Positions 1-11,091 of a stretch of DNA of 64,000 nucleotides are shown here, in pieces. The stretch is taken from positions 17,517,170 to 17,581,169 of the forward strand of contig CM032804.1 in NCBI GenBank assembly GCA_019155185.1, written 5' to 3'. Position 1 is the first letter of the stretch. Each line of letters starts with the position of its first letter. The DNA comes from Beaufortia kweichowensis. Lineage: Eukaryota; Chordata; Actinopteri; Cypriniformes; Gastromyzontidae. The position numbers and the translations under genes were made by a program. The notes under the pieces are model-generated. The model was not told the origin of the DNA. It was given only the letters and a program-made list of their open reading frames with translations, and ran no database searches.

Positions 1-430
1 TTTAAACTATGACTATATAATAGGTATTTGTTTATAATTAAACGATACAATAGAAAATATATAAGCAAATAATTCAGTCAAAAGCACAATTAGGACAGCG
101 AGCCAGTAGGTCAAAAAAACATCTGTTAGATATCCCCGAAATGAATTATATTCCGTTTTCTGAATACAGAGACATCACAACCAGCTAGGATTTTCAGCAA
201 TTGCAGAGGTGAGACTGTGTTGAGCAATTAATCTTTATTAACTGACCGCATATTTGAGCTAAAAAGTCTTTTCGCCTAAATAGATGTTAAAACTACACTT
301 TGTGACACGATAACAGTGATATTTTGAACACAATGCAATATTACTGCTCCACTGCAGTTGTTGCGCGAATATAGCTGTCGCAAGTTCACAGGTCACATAC
401 CAGTGCATCCTCGATAGAAGGGGATTTTAA
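1..430. other. AT-rich DNA, no gene seen
   Basis: No coding, RNA or clear repeat structure was recognised here. The sequence is AT-rich and every frame is closed within short distances. Confidence 0.5.
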
Positions 431-454
431 CCGTTCTTGCCCAGCTCACAGGGA

Positions 455-900
455 ACGTTCTCAGAACATTCACTAACGTTCTTTGAAAGTTGTGTAAATG
501 TTAGTACAAAACGTTACTAAAATAATATTTTTGGAACGTTCTTGTAATGTTGAGAGAAAACGTTCTTAAATCAACTTTCTTGCAACGTCTTTGGGACGTT
601 ATTAGTACTTGATAAATGTTCTTATAATGTTGATAGAAAAGTTCTTAAAACAACGTTCTTGCAACGTCTTTGGGACGTTATTTGTGCTTGATGAATGTTC
701 TTATAATGCTGATAGAAAACGTTCTTAAAACAACGTTTTCAGAGTGTCCTTATAATGTTATTATTTCTGAATGTTTTCATAATGTTATCATAAAACTTTC
801 TGGGAACAACATTTGTGGAACATCCTTATGTTACAATTGAATTTTGAACATTCTCATAATGTTGAGAGAAACATTCATAACATTTCTTAAGTTACTCATT
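455..900. repeat. AACGTTCT-rich degenerate tandem repeat
   Basis: The motif AACGTTCTT recurs many times, interleaved with TATAATGTTGATAGAAAA-like stretches. A longer unit containing TGCAACGTCTTTGGGACGTT starts at about 581 and again at about 660, a period of about 79 bases. Copies decay toward 900. AACGTT is self-complementary, so the repeat can fold locally. No coding potential is seen. Confidence 0.7.
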
Positions 901-1149
901 AAAAATAAGTTGATAATCTTGCTTGGGACCTGACAGAAAGTTATAATTTAAAAATAGAGTTTAAAGTGTACAGAGAAAATATTGAGATTGCTTGCAAAAG
1001 AAACTGACTTCACCCTGATGATTTTATGTACTGTTCTTTTGCATCAGGGAGTAGTTGTCCTCTACAATCAGAAAAACATGTTCCTTTAGGAAAAGTGGAC
1101 TACAAAAGACCTGACGTAATATATTATCACAGAAAGGGTGTGAAAATTA

Positions 1150-1471
1150 AAATAATTATTTGTTCCCCTGCTGATTTTGTACGTTTGCCCACTGACAAAG
1201 AAATGATCAGTCTATAATTTTAATGGTAGGTTTATTTGAACAGTGAGAGACAGAATAACAACAAAAAATCCAGAAAAACGCATTTCAAAAAAGTTATAAA
1301 TTGATTTGCATTTTAATGAGTGAAATAAGTATTTGACCCCTTCACAAAACCCTTGTTGGCAATCACAGAGGTCAGGCGTTTCTTGTTAAAATAAACCATT
1401 AAAATTATACACTGATCATTTCTTTGTCAGTGGGCAAATGTACAAAATCAGCAGGGGATCAAATAATTATT
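1150..1471. mobile_element. Internally deleted Tc1/mariner-like element
   Basis: The left arm (1150-1237) and right arm (1388-1471) are near-perfect inverted repeats of about 84 bases; both contain CCCCTGCTGATTTTGTAC and ATGATCAGT...ATAATTTTAATGG in opposite orientation. This sequence is familiar to me as a Tc1-like terminal repeat common in fish. Only about 150 bases lie between the arms and no transposase remains, so this is a non-autonomous deletion derivative. Assignment to Tc1/mariner is from recognition of the terminal repeat; the arms themselves are directly visible. Confidence 0.75.
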
Positions 1472-1512
1472 ACAAAGTACAATTTCATTTCATTTGATAC
1501 TCTTCTGGCCTT

Positions 1513-1716
1513 TTGGTAATACCTATAATTTCTAAATCAAGTGCTGGTGGTAGATCATTCTCCTATTTAGCACCTAAACTTTGGAATAGTCTTCCTAGTG
1601 CTGTGCGGGAGGCACACACACTCTCTCAGTTTAAATCTAGATTAAAGATCTATCTCTTTAACATAGCATTGTTGAAACTTTTTTCAGCGAAGACCAGGAG
1701 ACTTGGATTTCCTTGA
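1513..1716 (+). pseudogene. L2/CR1-like LINE ORF2 C-terminal fragment
   Basis: The translated piece contains GRSFSYLAPKLWNSLP followed by FKSRLKIYLFN, the conserved tail that follows the reverse transcriptase in L2/CR1-type non-LTR retrotransposons. The same tail occurs in the copy at 62428-62988. No reverse transcriptase domain precedes it, so it is a 5'-truncated LINE. It lies directly upstream of the RTE insertion. Confidence 0.75.
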
Positions 1717-1850
1717 GCAGTAGTCTTTATTGTAGATAGCGAGTCTTCAAATCATAGCATACTGCACGGGCGCTGCAGTCATCAAGTCTGATTTGAAGTC
1801 TAAATACATTGCATATATAGCCATTTCAAGGGGCAGTCCCTTGAAATGGT

Positions 1851-1876
1851 CCATCCATCCATCCATCCATCCATCC
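1851..1876. repeat. (CCAT)n tail of the RTE LINE
   Basis: About six tandem CCAT units mark the 3' end of the minus-strand LINE next to its target duplication. Confidence 0.9.
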
Positions 1877-1888
1877 ATTTTCCTCCGC

Positions 1889-4800
1889 TTATCCGGGACC
1901 AGGTCGCGGGGGCAGCAGTCTAAGCAGGGACGCCCAGACTTCCCTCTCCCCAGACACTTCCTCCAACTCCTCCGGAGGAACCCCGAGGCGTTCCCAGGCC
2001 AGCCGAGAGACATAGTCCCTCCAGCGTGTTCTGGGTCTTCCCCGGGGCCTCCTCCCGGTGGGACATGCCCGGAACACCTCCCTTGGGAGGCATCCGAAAC
2101 AGATGCCCAAGCCACCTCAGCTGGCCTCTCTCGATGTGGAGGAGCAGCGGATCTACTCCGAGCTCCCCCCGAGTGACCGAGCTCCTCACCCTATCTCTAA
2201 GGGAGCACCCAACCACCCGGCGGAGGAAACTCATTTCGGGCCGCTTGTATCCTGGATTCACTCCTTTCGGGTCATGACCCAAAGCTCATGACCATAGGTG
2301 TGAGGTAGGAACGTAGGATCGACCGGTAAATGGAGAGCTTCGCCTTGTGGCTCAGCTCCTTTCTTCACCACGACAGACCGGGTACATCGACCGCATTACT
2401 GCAGAAGCTGCACCGATCCGTCTGTCGATCTCTCGCTCCATCCTTCCCTCACTCGTGAACAAGACCCCAAGATACTTAAACTCCTCCACCTGTGGCAGGA
2501 GCTCCCCACCACCTGGAGGGGACAAGCCACCCTTTTCCAGCTGAGGACCATGGCCTCAGATTTGGAGGTGCTGATTCTCATCCCAGCCGCTTCACACTCA
2601 GTTGCAAACTGTAGGTCCTGGCCTGATGAAGCCAACAGGACAACATCATCCCAAAAGCAGAGATGAGATCCTGTGGTCACCAAACCGGACCCCTCCGGTC
2701 CCTGGCTGCTTCTAGAAATCCTGTCCATGAAGATAGTGAAGAGGACTGGTGACAAAGGGCAGCCCTGCCGGAGTCCAACACGCACTGGGAACGAGTCTGA
2801 CTTACTGCCGCAATGCGAACCATGCTCCTGCTCTGGTCATACAGGGACCGGACAGCCCCTAGCAAAGGGCCTCCGGACCCCATATTCCCAGAGCACCCCC
2901 ACAGAACACCCTTGAGGGACACGGTCGAATGCCTTCTCCAGATCCACAAAACACATGTGGACTGGTTGAGCAAACTCCCATGAACCCTCCAGTATCCTAA
3001 AGAGGGTATAGAGCTGGTCCAGTGTTCCACGACCAGGACCTAAAAGCCGCATTGTTCCTCCTGTATCCGAGGTTCAACTATCGGACGAATTCTCCTCTCC
3101 AATACCCTGGCATAGACTTTCCCGGGGAGGCTGAGGAGTGTGATCCCCTATAGTTGGAACACACCCTCCGGTCCCCCTTCTTATAGAGGGGGACCACCAC
3201 CCCAGTCTGCCAGTCCAGAGGCACTGTCCCCCACCTCCACGCGATGTTGTAGAGACGTGACAGCCCCACTTCATCCAGAGACCTGAGGTACTCAGGGCGG
3301 ATCTCGTCCACCCCCGGAGCCCTGCCTTTGGGAGCTTCTCAACTACCTCGGCGACTTCAGCCCGGGTGATGTCCGAGCCCATCCCCTCGTCCCCAGCCTC
3401 TGCCTCCTCAGTGGAGGGCGTGTTGGCAGGGTTGAGGAGATCCTCGAAGTATTCCTTCCACCGCCCGACAATATCCCCAGTTGAGGTCAGCAGAGCCCCA
3501 CCTCCACTATATACAGTGTTGGTAGGGCACTGCTTTCCCCTCCTGAGGCCGGACAGTTTGCCAGAACCCTTCGAGGCCGACCGATAATCCTTCTCCAAGT
3601 CCTCACCGAACTCTTCCCAGGCCCGAGTTTTTGCCTCCACAACCACCCGTGCCGCAGTCTGCTTGGCCTGCCAGTACCCATCAGCTGCCTCAGGAGTCCC
3701 ACAAGCCAACCAAGCTCGATAGTACTCCTTTTTCAGCTTGACAGCATCCCTTACTTCCGGTGTGTCCACCACTGGTTCGGGGTTGCCGCCACGACAGGCA
3801 CCAGAGACCTTACGGCCACAACTCCGAACGGCCGCTTTGACAATGGAGGCGGAGAACATAGTCCACTCGGACTCAATGTCCCCAACCTCCCTCGGGATCT
3901 GTTCAAAGCTCTGCCGGAGGTGGGAGTTGAAGACCCCTCTGACAGGGGGCTCTGCCAAACGTTCCCAACAGACCCTCACAGAACGCTTGGGCCTGCCGAA
4001 GTCTGTCCAGCTTCCTCCCCGCCAGCAGATCCAACTCACCACCAGGTAGTGATCAGTTGACAGCTCCGCCTCTCTCTTCACCCGAAAGTGTCCAAGACAT
4101 ATGGCCGGAGGTCAGATGAAACAACCACAAAGTCGATCATCGACCTCCGCCCTAGGGTGCTCTGTTGCCACGTGTGCTGATGAGCACCCTTATGCTCGAA
4201 CATGGTGTTCGTTATGGACAAGCCGTGACTAGCACAGAAGTCCAGAACACCACTGGTTCAGGTCAGGGGGCCGTTCCTCCCAATCACACCTCTCCAGGTG
4301 TCACCGCTGCTGCCCACGCGTGTGCGTTGAAATCCCCAGCAAAATGATCGGAGTCCCCAGACTGAGCTTTCCAGCACCCCTCCCAGAGACTCCAAGAAGG
4401 CGGGTACTCTGTACTGCCATTCGCCCGTGAAGCACAAGTGACAGCAAGAGACCTATCCCCACCGAAGAAGCAGGGAAACGACCCTCTCATTCACTGGGGT
4501 AAACTCCAACACATGGCAGCTAAGCTGGGGGCTATAAGCAAGCCCACTCCCGCCTCACGCCTCTTACCGCTGCCAACTCCAGAGTAGTGGAGAGTCCAAC
4601 CTTTTCGAGGAGTTGGGTTCCAGAGCCCAAACTGTGCGTGGAGGTGAGACCGACTATATCTAGTCGGTACCTCTCAACCTCTCACACTAGTTCAGGCTCC
4701 TTTCCCCCCAGCGAGGTGACATTCCATGTCCCTAGAGTTAGGTTCTCTGTCCGAGGATTGGGTCGCCGAGGTCCCTGCCTTCGACCGCCACCCAAACCAC

Positions 4801-5053
4801 AATGCACCGGCCCCTTACGGTCCCTCCTGCAGGTGGTGAGCCCACGAGAGGTTGGCCCCACGTCACTCCTTCGGGCTGAGCCCGGCCGGGTCCCATGGGG
4901 TAAGACCCGGCCGCCAGGCGCTCGCATACGAGCCCCAACCCCAGGCCTGGCTCCAGGGTGGGGCCCCGGCTGCGCCATACCGGGCGACGTCTCGATATTT
5001 GTTCTTGACCTTCTCATAAGGGGGGGTGGACCGCTCTTTGTCTGGCTTGTCAC
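1889..5053 (-). pseudogene. RTE-type endonuclease/reverse transcriptase ORF, frameshifted
   Basis: Order on the minus strand: an N-terminal piece ending in LTLGTWNVTSLGG (start of the apurinic endonuclease domain, about 4690-4740), a GDFNAHAW endonuclease motif near 4310-4340, STDHYLVVSW near 4040-4065, then the reverse transcriptase with VDLEKAFDRVPQG (about 2920-2970) and GLRQGCPLSPVLF (about 2740-2780), and a basic C-terminal tail with GRRPRGRPRTRW near 2030-2060 ending at 1889. The catalytic box reads CFWDDVV where FADD is expected. The pieces lie in different frames, so the ORF is inactivated by several small indels. It would copy LINE RNA at a nicked target. Confidence 0.85.
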
Positions 5054-5186
5054 CTAGGACCTGTTTGCCTTGGGAGACCCTACCAGGGGCATATAGCCCC
5101 TGACAACATAGCTCCTAGGATCATTCAGGCACTCAAACCCCTCCACCACAGTAAGGTGGCGGTCCCAGGAGGGGCCTTGAAATGGT

Positions 5187-5724
5187 AACAAAGCATTTAG
5201 GTGACAATAGAAACAATGGACAGAGAGGAAGTAGTAGACTCTCTTCAGATCCTGGAGTCTCACTCACCCTTACTGAGACCACTTCATTATCATAGAGATA
5301 AAGAAATGTTCACACCTTGGGCCTGTTGTCCCTTTCTGAGTTTTGACCTTTGATTGAATCATGAGCAAATGGTCATCAACTCAGTGGGATATGATGGGTA
5401 AACATCCTAGGAGCCACCCCATGTTCCTATGTTCTGCCAATGCAATATATATCATTTTAGTACTTTGTGTAAGGATGGGGGAAATAAAGAGAATCAGCTG
5501 ATTTTAAAGTGATCCTCAAATTTACATTTCCACAGCATACACATAGTCCAACAGTTTATAACACAAATCCTCTAAGGGATTGTTAGGCTGCATTAATTAG
5601 GTCAACCGGAACCGGGAACACTTCCCTAACAATCTCATGTACTTGTTGCATCTAAGGGTGTGAAACAGTATTTTACTCTCAGTTTGTTTGTTTCTTATTA
5701 TTCCGAGGTTGTATCCAGTCCATA
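5187..5724. other. Unassigned AT-rich DNA
   Basis: No gene was recognised. A stretch near 5285-5375 (TCATAGAGAT...GAGCAAATGGTC) weakly resembles 47450-47525, suggesting an old dispersed repeat, but the match is too short to classify. Confidence 0.4.
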
Positions 5725-5823
5725 CCCTGAAAAAAGTGGTTTTTACAGGTGTTGGCAACATGGCTTTCAAATGAGAGGGTACTGTCGAATAAAATGCCCA
5801 GATTCCTAGCTGATGATGAAGGC
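5725..5823 (-). pseudogene. L2-like LINE ORF2 fragment, part after the Harbinger insertion
   Basis: On the minus strand this encodes SSARNLGILFDSTLSFE followed by SHVANTCKNHFFQ, the post-reverse-transcriptase region of L2-like LINEs. It continues the ORF that is interrupted at 9822: the same LINE lies on both sides of the Harbinger element, separated only by the duplicated TTA. It is a direct marker of the insertion site. Confidence 0.85.
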
Positions 5824-5980
5824 TTATGCTGCGTTCACACCAAACGCTTAATGAAGCTTAATAAATCATGCTATTCATGCAGAGTTGGACGCCGTGAACA
5901 GTTTGAGTTTACTCGCTTCATTCACAAGTGAAATTCGGCTTCATTCAGCGTGAAATTGGCGTCTCCAGTGACGTTGCAAA

Positions 5981-7633
5981 ATGGCTGACTTGGATTTCGT
6001 TGAGAGAGTAGCTGCTTTTATGTGCTATGGAAGGCTGAAAACGGGCATGAGATTCGTTCGGGCCGTGTCTGGGTCCATCAGATACTTCAGAGGCGCACTC
6101 CAGCTTGGTGAGTTTCACCAACTCCTCCAGGAGCTGCCTGGATGACGGCCGCTTTCAGCGGTACTTCCGACTGAGCCGGTCCCAGTTTGATGACCTGTTG
6201 TCCCATGATGTCGGTGGGAGGATTTCCTCCAGGGACACCAACTACAGGAGCTCTATTCCACCTGCAGAGCGACTGTCCATCTGTCTCCGGTCAGTAAATC
6301 ATTTAATATTATGTGTGATTACAAGTAATTAATGACTCCACAGACATACAGTCTTCTCATTCTTCTAAACACACAATTATCATACAACACTTTAATGAAA
6401 TGGCAATTTACTAGTCTACAACAGTCAAAGTGGGTTTTGAATTGTGCAGGGAACTGCTATATTATAATATTGATTAATAGACTGTTTTGCAATGTAGCAA
6501 ACAAATCAGAGCAAATGCTAAATATAGGTAAAGTATTAAGGGCACTTTATCAAGTTTGTTGTTGTTTAACTGTAAAAAATTAAAAGAAATGAAAATGTCA
6601 CAAACACCAGTATTATAAATTTATATTTGCTAATATGGAATTGCAATCTGCATTTGTAACAATGTTTATTTTATTTTTTTATTTTCTCTCTCTTTCAGAT
6701 ATCTTGCCACTGGAGACTCCTTCAGGACGATCGCCAGCAGCTTCCGTGTTGGTGTCTCCACCGTCTGCAAGATTGTCCCAGACGGTGACTGCAATCTGGG
6801 ACTGCTTAGTGGAAGAGTTCATGGCTGTGCCCTCCACAGACGAATGGAGGTCCATTGCAGAGGGTTTTGAGGAGAGGTGGAACTTCCCACTCTGCTGTGG
6901 AGCACTGGACGGCAAGCACGCCCTGATAAAAGCACCCCCAACACGGATCCCAGTTCCACAACTACAAGGGAACGTTTTCCATAGTTCTCCTTGCTGTTGT
7001 GGATGCAAGGTATTGCTTCCGGGTGATTGATGTCGGGGCATATGGACGGACGAAAGTGATGGTGGGACTCTGGCTAACTCAGCCTTTGGCCAGGCACTCC
7101 GTGGTGGCACCCTCCAACTGCCACCTGACCGTCCCCCTCTCCCAGGAGCTGACCACAGAGGACCCCAGCCCCATGTCTTTGTGGCAGATGAGGCCTTTCC
7201 CCTCAGGAAAACCTCATGAGGCCATACCTCTGGGCGCACTCCCTCCCCGAGAGAGAAGGGTTTTTAACCACCGCCTCTCCAGAGCCCGGCTGGTGGTGGA
7301 GGACGCCTTTGGGATCCTGTCCTCACAGTGGAGGATGTATCACCTCATAGAGGTTCAGCCTGATGTTGTGGAGAGGTGTGTGAAGGCGACGTGTGTCCTC
7401 CACAACTTTATGAGGAGATCTGCAGAGGCACCTGCTGTGAGGGGGCTGTGCGGGGTGCAGAGGACTCGCTGCAAAGTCTCGGTCGGGTTGCAGCTAATAA
7501 TTCTGCCAGAGAAGCCATCCGGGTCAGGGACAGCTTCATGGCTCACTTTACCGCAGAGGGAGCAGTCCCATGGCAACCGAATCGAGTAATTTGTTTATTA
7601 AATCCTGTGCTCTTTATGTTCATGTTTAGGTAG
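5981..7633 (+). pseudogene. Harbinger DDE transposase (HARBI1-like), frameshifted
   Basis: Exon 1 opens with ATG at 5981 (MADLDFVERVAAFM) and runs, after a one-base frameshift near 6140, into FQRYFRLSRSQFDDLL and RDTNYRSSIP, ending at 6289. An intron of 409 bases (6290-6698, GT...AG) follows. Exon 2 begins at 6699 and completes the codon to give RYLATGDSFRTIASSFRVGV, a hallmark of this family. Catalytic region: GALDGKH (first Asp, about 6900), VIDVGAYGR (second Asp, about 7030) and VVEDAFGIL (Glu, about 7310). At least three more frameshifts occur (about 6782, 6935 and 7050-7250). The tail ends FMAHFTAEGAVPW. It would cut and paste the element in the nucleus, but this copy is not translatable. 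Confidence 0.9.
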
Positions 7634-7639
7634 TGTAAA

Positions 7640-8319
7640 TATTCCCACCCTTTTGTCTTTTCTTTTGATTTACACCCTTTATATATTGTAAATAACATAT
7701 TTTCAACCTCTCTTGTAAATATTGCTCATTTTCCATCCTTAACTCATGTAAATCTTTCATCATTTTTCAATCATTGTTTGATCAAGTTCAGATTGTTACA
7801 GTTTTCTTGTTTAAAATGATAAATGGAGCCATCCTCCAAAATGAATCCCTGTCTCATTGCTGCATTGTCATTACACTATAATGCATTGCTGGTCCAATCA
7901 CAAATAACTATATTACTATACTATACTATAACTTTTACTATATTATTGTAAGTGCATTTGCAATAGAATATAATTAGAATGAATGCACAAATATTTGCCA
8001 TAAGTATTGTAGTCTTAACATAGAAATAATATTTTAAGTAACAAATATAAATTATGATTTATGTTGTGCACAAAGTAACACACAAAAATCTTTGGTCATT
8101 GTATAGAACATTTATTTATACAAAATAAATAAAATCAAATGAAAACATATAAAAACTATTTACAATATATAATATAACTATAAACTACATTTACAACTAT
8201 TTACATGCAGGAATAAAAAGGATCTTGCTTGGAAGAGGGAAGAGTGAGGGACAAAGTGAAGGAGAGGAGAAAGGAGAGAAAGGTTCATTCCCTGCAGAGA
8301 TTGCTGCCTCTTTTTAAAA
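7640..8319. other. Intergenic spacer of the Harbinger element
   Basis: AT-rich spacer between the convergent transposase and MADF genes. It contains short TATACTATA-type runs and no recognisable gene. Confidence 0.5.
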
Positions 8320-9527
8320 CTATTCTGTTGGCTCTAATTGTTCCAAATTAAGCAGAACTGTGCTGCTTTCATGAATTAATTTGTGAATTTGAAATTTCAC
8401 AAAATCTTTAGTCTGAGGCGGCAACCTCTGCAGGGAAGGGACCAGACTCAAGAGGAAGAGCTCATCCTCTGAGCGTGGAGGTGGCTGGAGCTACAGGATC
8501 TGCTCCGCAGTACTTCTAGGAGCTCCCGCTCCACCTCCGATGGCTGCTCCCTAGGCCTCTCTGAGCTCTTCTTCTTGGTGGACCTGTATCAAAAGATAGC
8601 ACATTATGTACAACGAGAAGGCAGAAAAAATTTAACTCATTCACAAACCGTCAGTGTATGAGGCTATGAGTGTTTACTGTAAATTTAATATGCATGTAAA
8701 CATGGTCATTTTTGCCTGTACACACCTGTGGGTACAGCAGCAGATGTTGAAGGGCCGGCAGGGGAAACAGAAGCAGCAGCAGATTCTGGAAGAGGAGACC
8801 CAGGCTCACTGACATCAAAAGAACCAGTGGGCTCTGCAATGACAATATTAAATATTAATACAACATTACACACATTGCACATTACACCAGCCAGACTGAA
8901 ATTAATTGAGCCTTTTCATCATAAAACAAATAAAATTACAATTATTTTAAATTAAATTAAAAACAAAAGAAATATGCCCCTGCTGTGTTGCTTCACTTGT
9001 CAACACACCTCCTGTCTCTGAGTGCCCTGCTGCTTCTGTCTCAGCTCTGGTCCTCGGTGTGGTCGTACCCTGCGGCCCCATCCCCCTTCTCCATATTCCC
9101 GCTCGTCTCCCGTGGGGAGACGAAGGGGTCGAGGAAAGACAGGACCGCAGAGTACTTCCACCTTTTCCCTGACCCTGCTGCTGACCCACTCCTCTTCTCC
9201 ACCTCCTTTCTCCTCTCCTTTAAATATGTGTCCCTCAGACTCTTCCACTTCTTTCTGCACACTTCATCTGAATAAATTCAGCTTGTCAAATTTCAGCGTA
9301 AAGTAGCTAAGCTAAAATACCGGCTTTAGAGAGTTAGTAGTCTCAATATGTATATATAGCTCAAATTGAGTAAAGAGCGTTGATTACAACTTACCAGATT
9401 GCCCGACCTCCTCCTCACTCACTTTCCTCCAAGCAAGATCCTTTTATTCCTGTTTCTGTAGAAATAAGATGATGTATCATTACAGCTCCGGTGTCCACAC
9501 ACAGCCACGCATCAGTTTGTCCTCCAT
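8320..9527 (-). pseudogene. Harbinger MADF/Myb-like accessory protein, broken
   Basis: The minus-strand gene starts at ATG 9525-9527 (MEDKLMRGCVW). The next stretch reads as YNDTSSYFYRNRNKKDLAWRKVSEEEV only if a two-base and a one-base deletion are ignored. A GT-AG intron (about 9273-9405) joins this to DEVCRKKWKSLRDTYLKERR and FLDPFVSPRETSGN, together a MADF domain. The last part (8320-8466) encodes DELFLLSLVPSLQRLPP and FVKFQIHKLIHE, a BESS-like C-terminus, with stop at 8320-8322. In this family the protein binds subterminal DNA and helps import the transposase. The deletions near 9450-9490 make it a pseudogene. Confidence 0.8.
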
Positions 9528-9821
9528 TGTTTCTGATTTCTGCCTCCGCTCGTAATCACGTCACTACTAGAGCAAGTTCCTGATTGGTTAACGCGGGCTG
9601 AATTCGCCAAAGTTCAGATTTTTCAACTCGCTGATTCACGCGAATCGCGCTACGCAACCAAACGCCTAAACGCTCAATTCAAGCTAAACGCCTCATTCAA
9701 CGCCTTCATTCATTGATAAACGCTACGCAGGGATGATGTCTATTCGCGTCTTTGCATCGACTTAACATGTAAATCACTCGCTCTTAACGCTTCATTCGCG
9801 TTTGGTGTGAACGCACCATTA

Positions 9822-10534
9822 GTAGAGAACCCGTCAATAGTTAGATAATATTCCTGTTGGTTAAGTGTGGGAGCTTTAGGTCTAATGGTTAATACCTCTG
9901 TTTTGTCAGAGTTCAACAACAGAAAGTTGCTACTCATCCAGGTTCTTATGTCAACTATACATTCCATCATTTTAGTGAATTGCTGTGTTTCTTGAGGCTT
10001 CGAGGAGATATAGAGTTGTGTATCGTCGGCATAGCAGTGAAAATTAACTCCATGTTTCTTAATTATGGCTCCTAAGGGCAACATGTACACGGCGAAGAGT
10101 AGAGGTCCTAGAACTGATCCCTGTGGTACTCCGTACTGGACTTGTAATCTATAAGATTTCTAATTGTTTATTGCTACATATTGAAAACGTCAGATAAGTA
10201 TGATTTAAAGCATTTTAATGTGATTCCACTAATACCTAAAATAAGTTTTAAGTCTATTTAAAAGTATGCTGTGATCAATGGTGTCAAAGGCAGCGTTAAG
10301 ATCTAACAATACAAGTAATGAGACGCAGCCACGATCAGATGACAAGAGCAAATCATTTGTAACTCTGATCAGAGCAGTCTCTGTACTGTGATGAGCTCTA
10401 AATCCCGACTGGAATTCCTCATAGATTCCATTCCTATGGAGGTAGGAGCATAGCTGTGATGAAACAACCTTTTCAAGTACTTTAGAAATGAAAGGTAGAT
10501 TCGATATAGGTCTATTGTAAAGACATTCATACAT
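9822..10534 (-). pseudogene. L2-like LINE reverse transcriptase, interrupted by Harbinger
   Basis: Minus-strand pieces encode ISNLPFISKVLEKVV, FQSGFRAHHSTETAL, LVLLDLNAAFDTIDHSILL and then YADDTQLYIS, the palm and catalytic YADD box of an L2/CR1-type reverse transcriptase, followed by LLLNSDKTEVLTI. The ORF is shifted near 10090-10230 and is cut at 9822 by the Harbinger element, beyond which the same LINE resumes at 5823. The 5' endonuclease half is absent. Confidence 0.88.
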
Positions 10535-10545
10535 TTATCACTACT

Positions 10546-10679
10546 ATGTTATATAAATTTTATATAGCGAACTTATATAAACAGTTGCATGATCATCACC
10601 CAGAATGCCCCTGTCCTCGTCTCAGGAGTAGGCCAAAGAAAAGCAGCGCTCCCGGAGTGAGCTCTTTGGGGGAGGGATC
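10546..10679 (+). mobile_element. 3' internal end and polypurine tract of a Ty3-type retrotransposon
   Basis: The last bases before the LTR (GGGGGAGGGA, about 10668-10677) form a polypurine tract. The preceding short frame (RLRSRPKKSSAPGVSS) is basic and proline-rich, consistent with the end of a pol polyprotein. The element is truncated on its 5' side by the L2 remnant. Confidence 0.5.
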
Positions 10680-11091
10680 TGTCAGGTCAGTGAACTACAA
10701 TTTACAGCAAGGACCTCAGACTTTCAATATGGCCCCCCTGGACTCCATATCCCAGAATTCCTTGCAGCGACTTTTGATTAGTTGCACATGCAAACAATTC
10801 ACACTGATTACACCTTCTATATAAGAGACTCTCAATTCCATATGCTTTGTGAAGTATTAACTCCTACCTGATGTTGTAAGTTGTCTATGTCTTTTGGATA
10901 CTTTATGTTCTCCTGGTGGTTTTGGACTAAGATCTGTACTGTGGATTATTGCTTCCTGTTCATTCATTGCCTGACTGTTGCCTGCTCTATTGTGGATTAT
11001 GTCTTTTGGATTTTGGACTATTTGGCTTGCTTTATTCTCAATAAAGAGATCTTACCTGCAATTGCATCTGTCTTCTGATTCATCTGTGACA
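10680..11091 (+). mobile_element. 3' LTR of a Ty3/gypsy-type element
   Basis: It begins TGTCAG after a polypurine tract and ends GTGACA (412 bases). AATAAAGAG lies about 50 bases before the end. The layout matches the two solo LTRs at 19902 and 43531, which have similar lengths, although the internal sequences differ. No 5' LTR or pol is present in the window. Confidence 0.7.

Larger units (their letters stand above)
1851..5174 (-). mobile_element. Near full-length RTE-type (Rex3-like) LINE
   Basis: A minus-strand non-LTR retrotransposon of about 3.3 kb. Its 3' end is a run of (ATGG)n (plus strand CCAT, 1851-1876) directly after the ORF stop, and its 5' end reaches a leader near 5174. The 12-base sequence CCTTGAAATGGT flanks it on both sides (1839-1850 and 5175-5186), which fits a target-site duplication. 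The very short 3' UTR ending in a GATG-type tetranucleotide tail is typical of RTE/Rex3 elements of fish; the exact family name is inference. It is unusually complete, since most fish LINE copies are strongly 5'-truncated. Confidence 0.85.
5827..9818 (+). mobile_element. PIF/Harbinger DNA transposon, two-gene, degenerate
   Basis: The terminal inverted repeats match at 20 of 21 positions and share TGCGTTCACACCAAACGC; both ends are flanked by TTA (5824-5826 and 9819-9821), the 3-base duplication expected of Harbinger elements. The 3,992-base element carries a DDE transposase gene on the plus strand and a MADF-type DNA-binding protein gene convergently on the minus strand, the usual two-protein arrangement. 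Both genes have indels. It sits inside an L2 LINE reverse transcriptase ORF, so it is younger than that LINE. Confidence 0.92.

Noticed and set aside
4587..5057. Plus-strand 156-codon ORF
   Set aside because: Antisense shadow of the GC-rich 5' part of the minus-strand RTE LINE.
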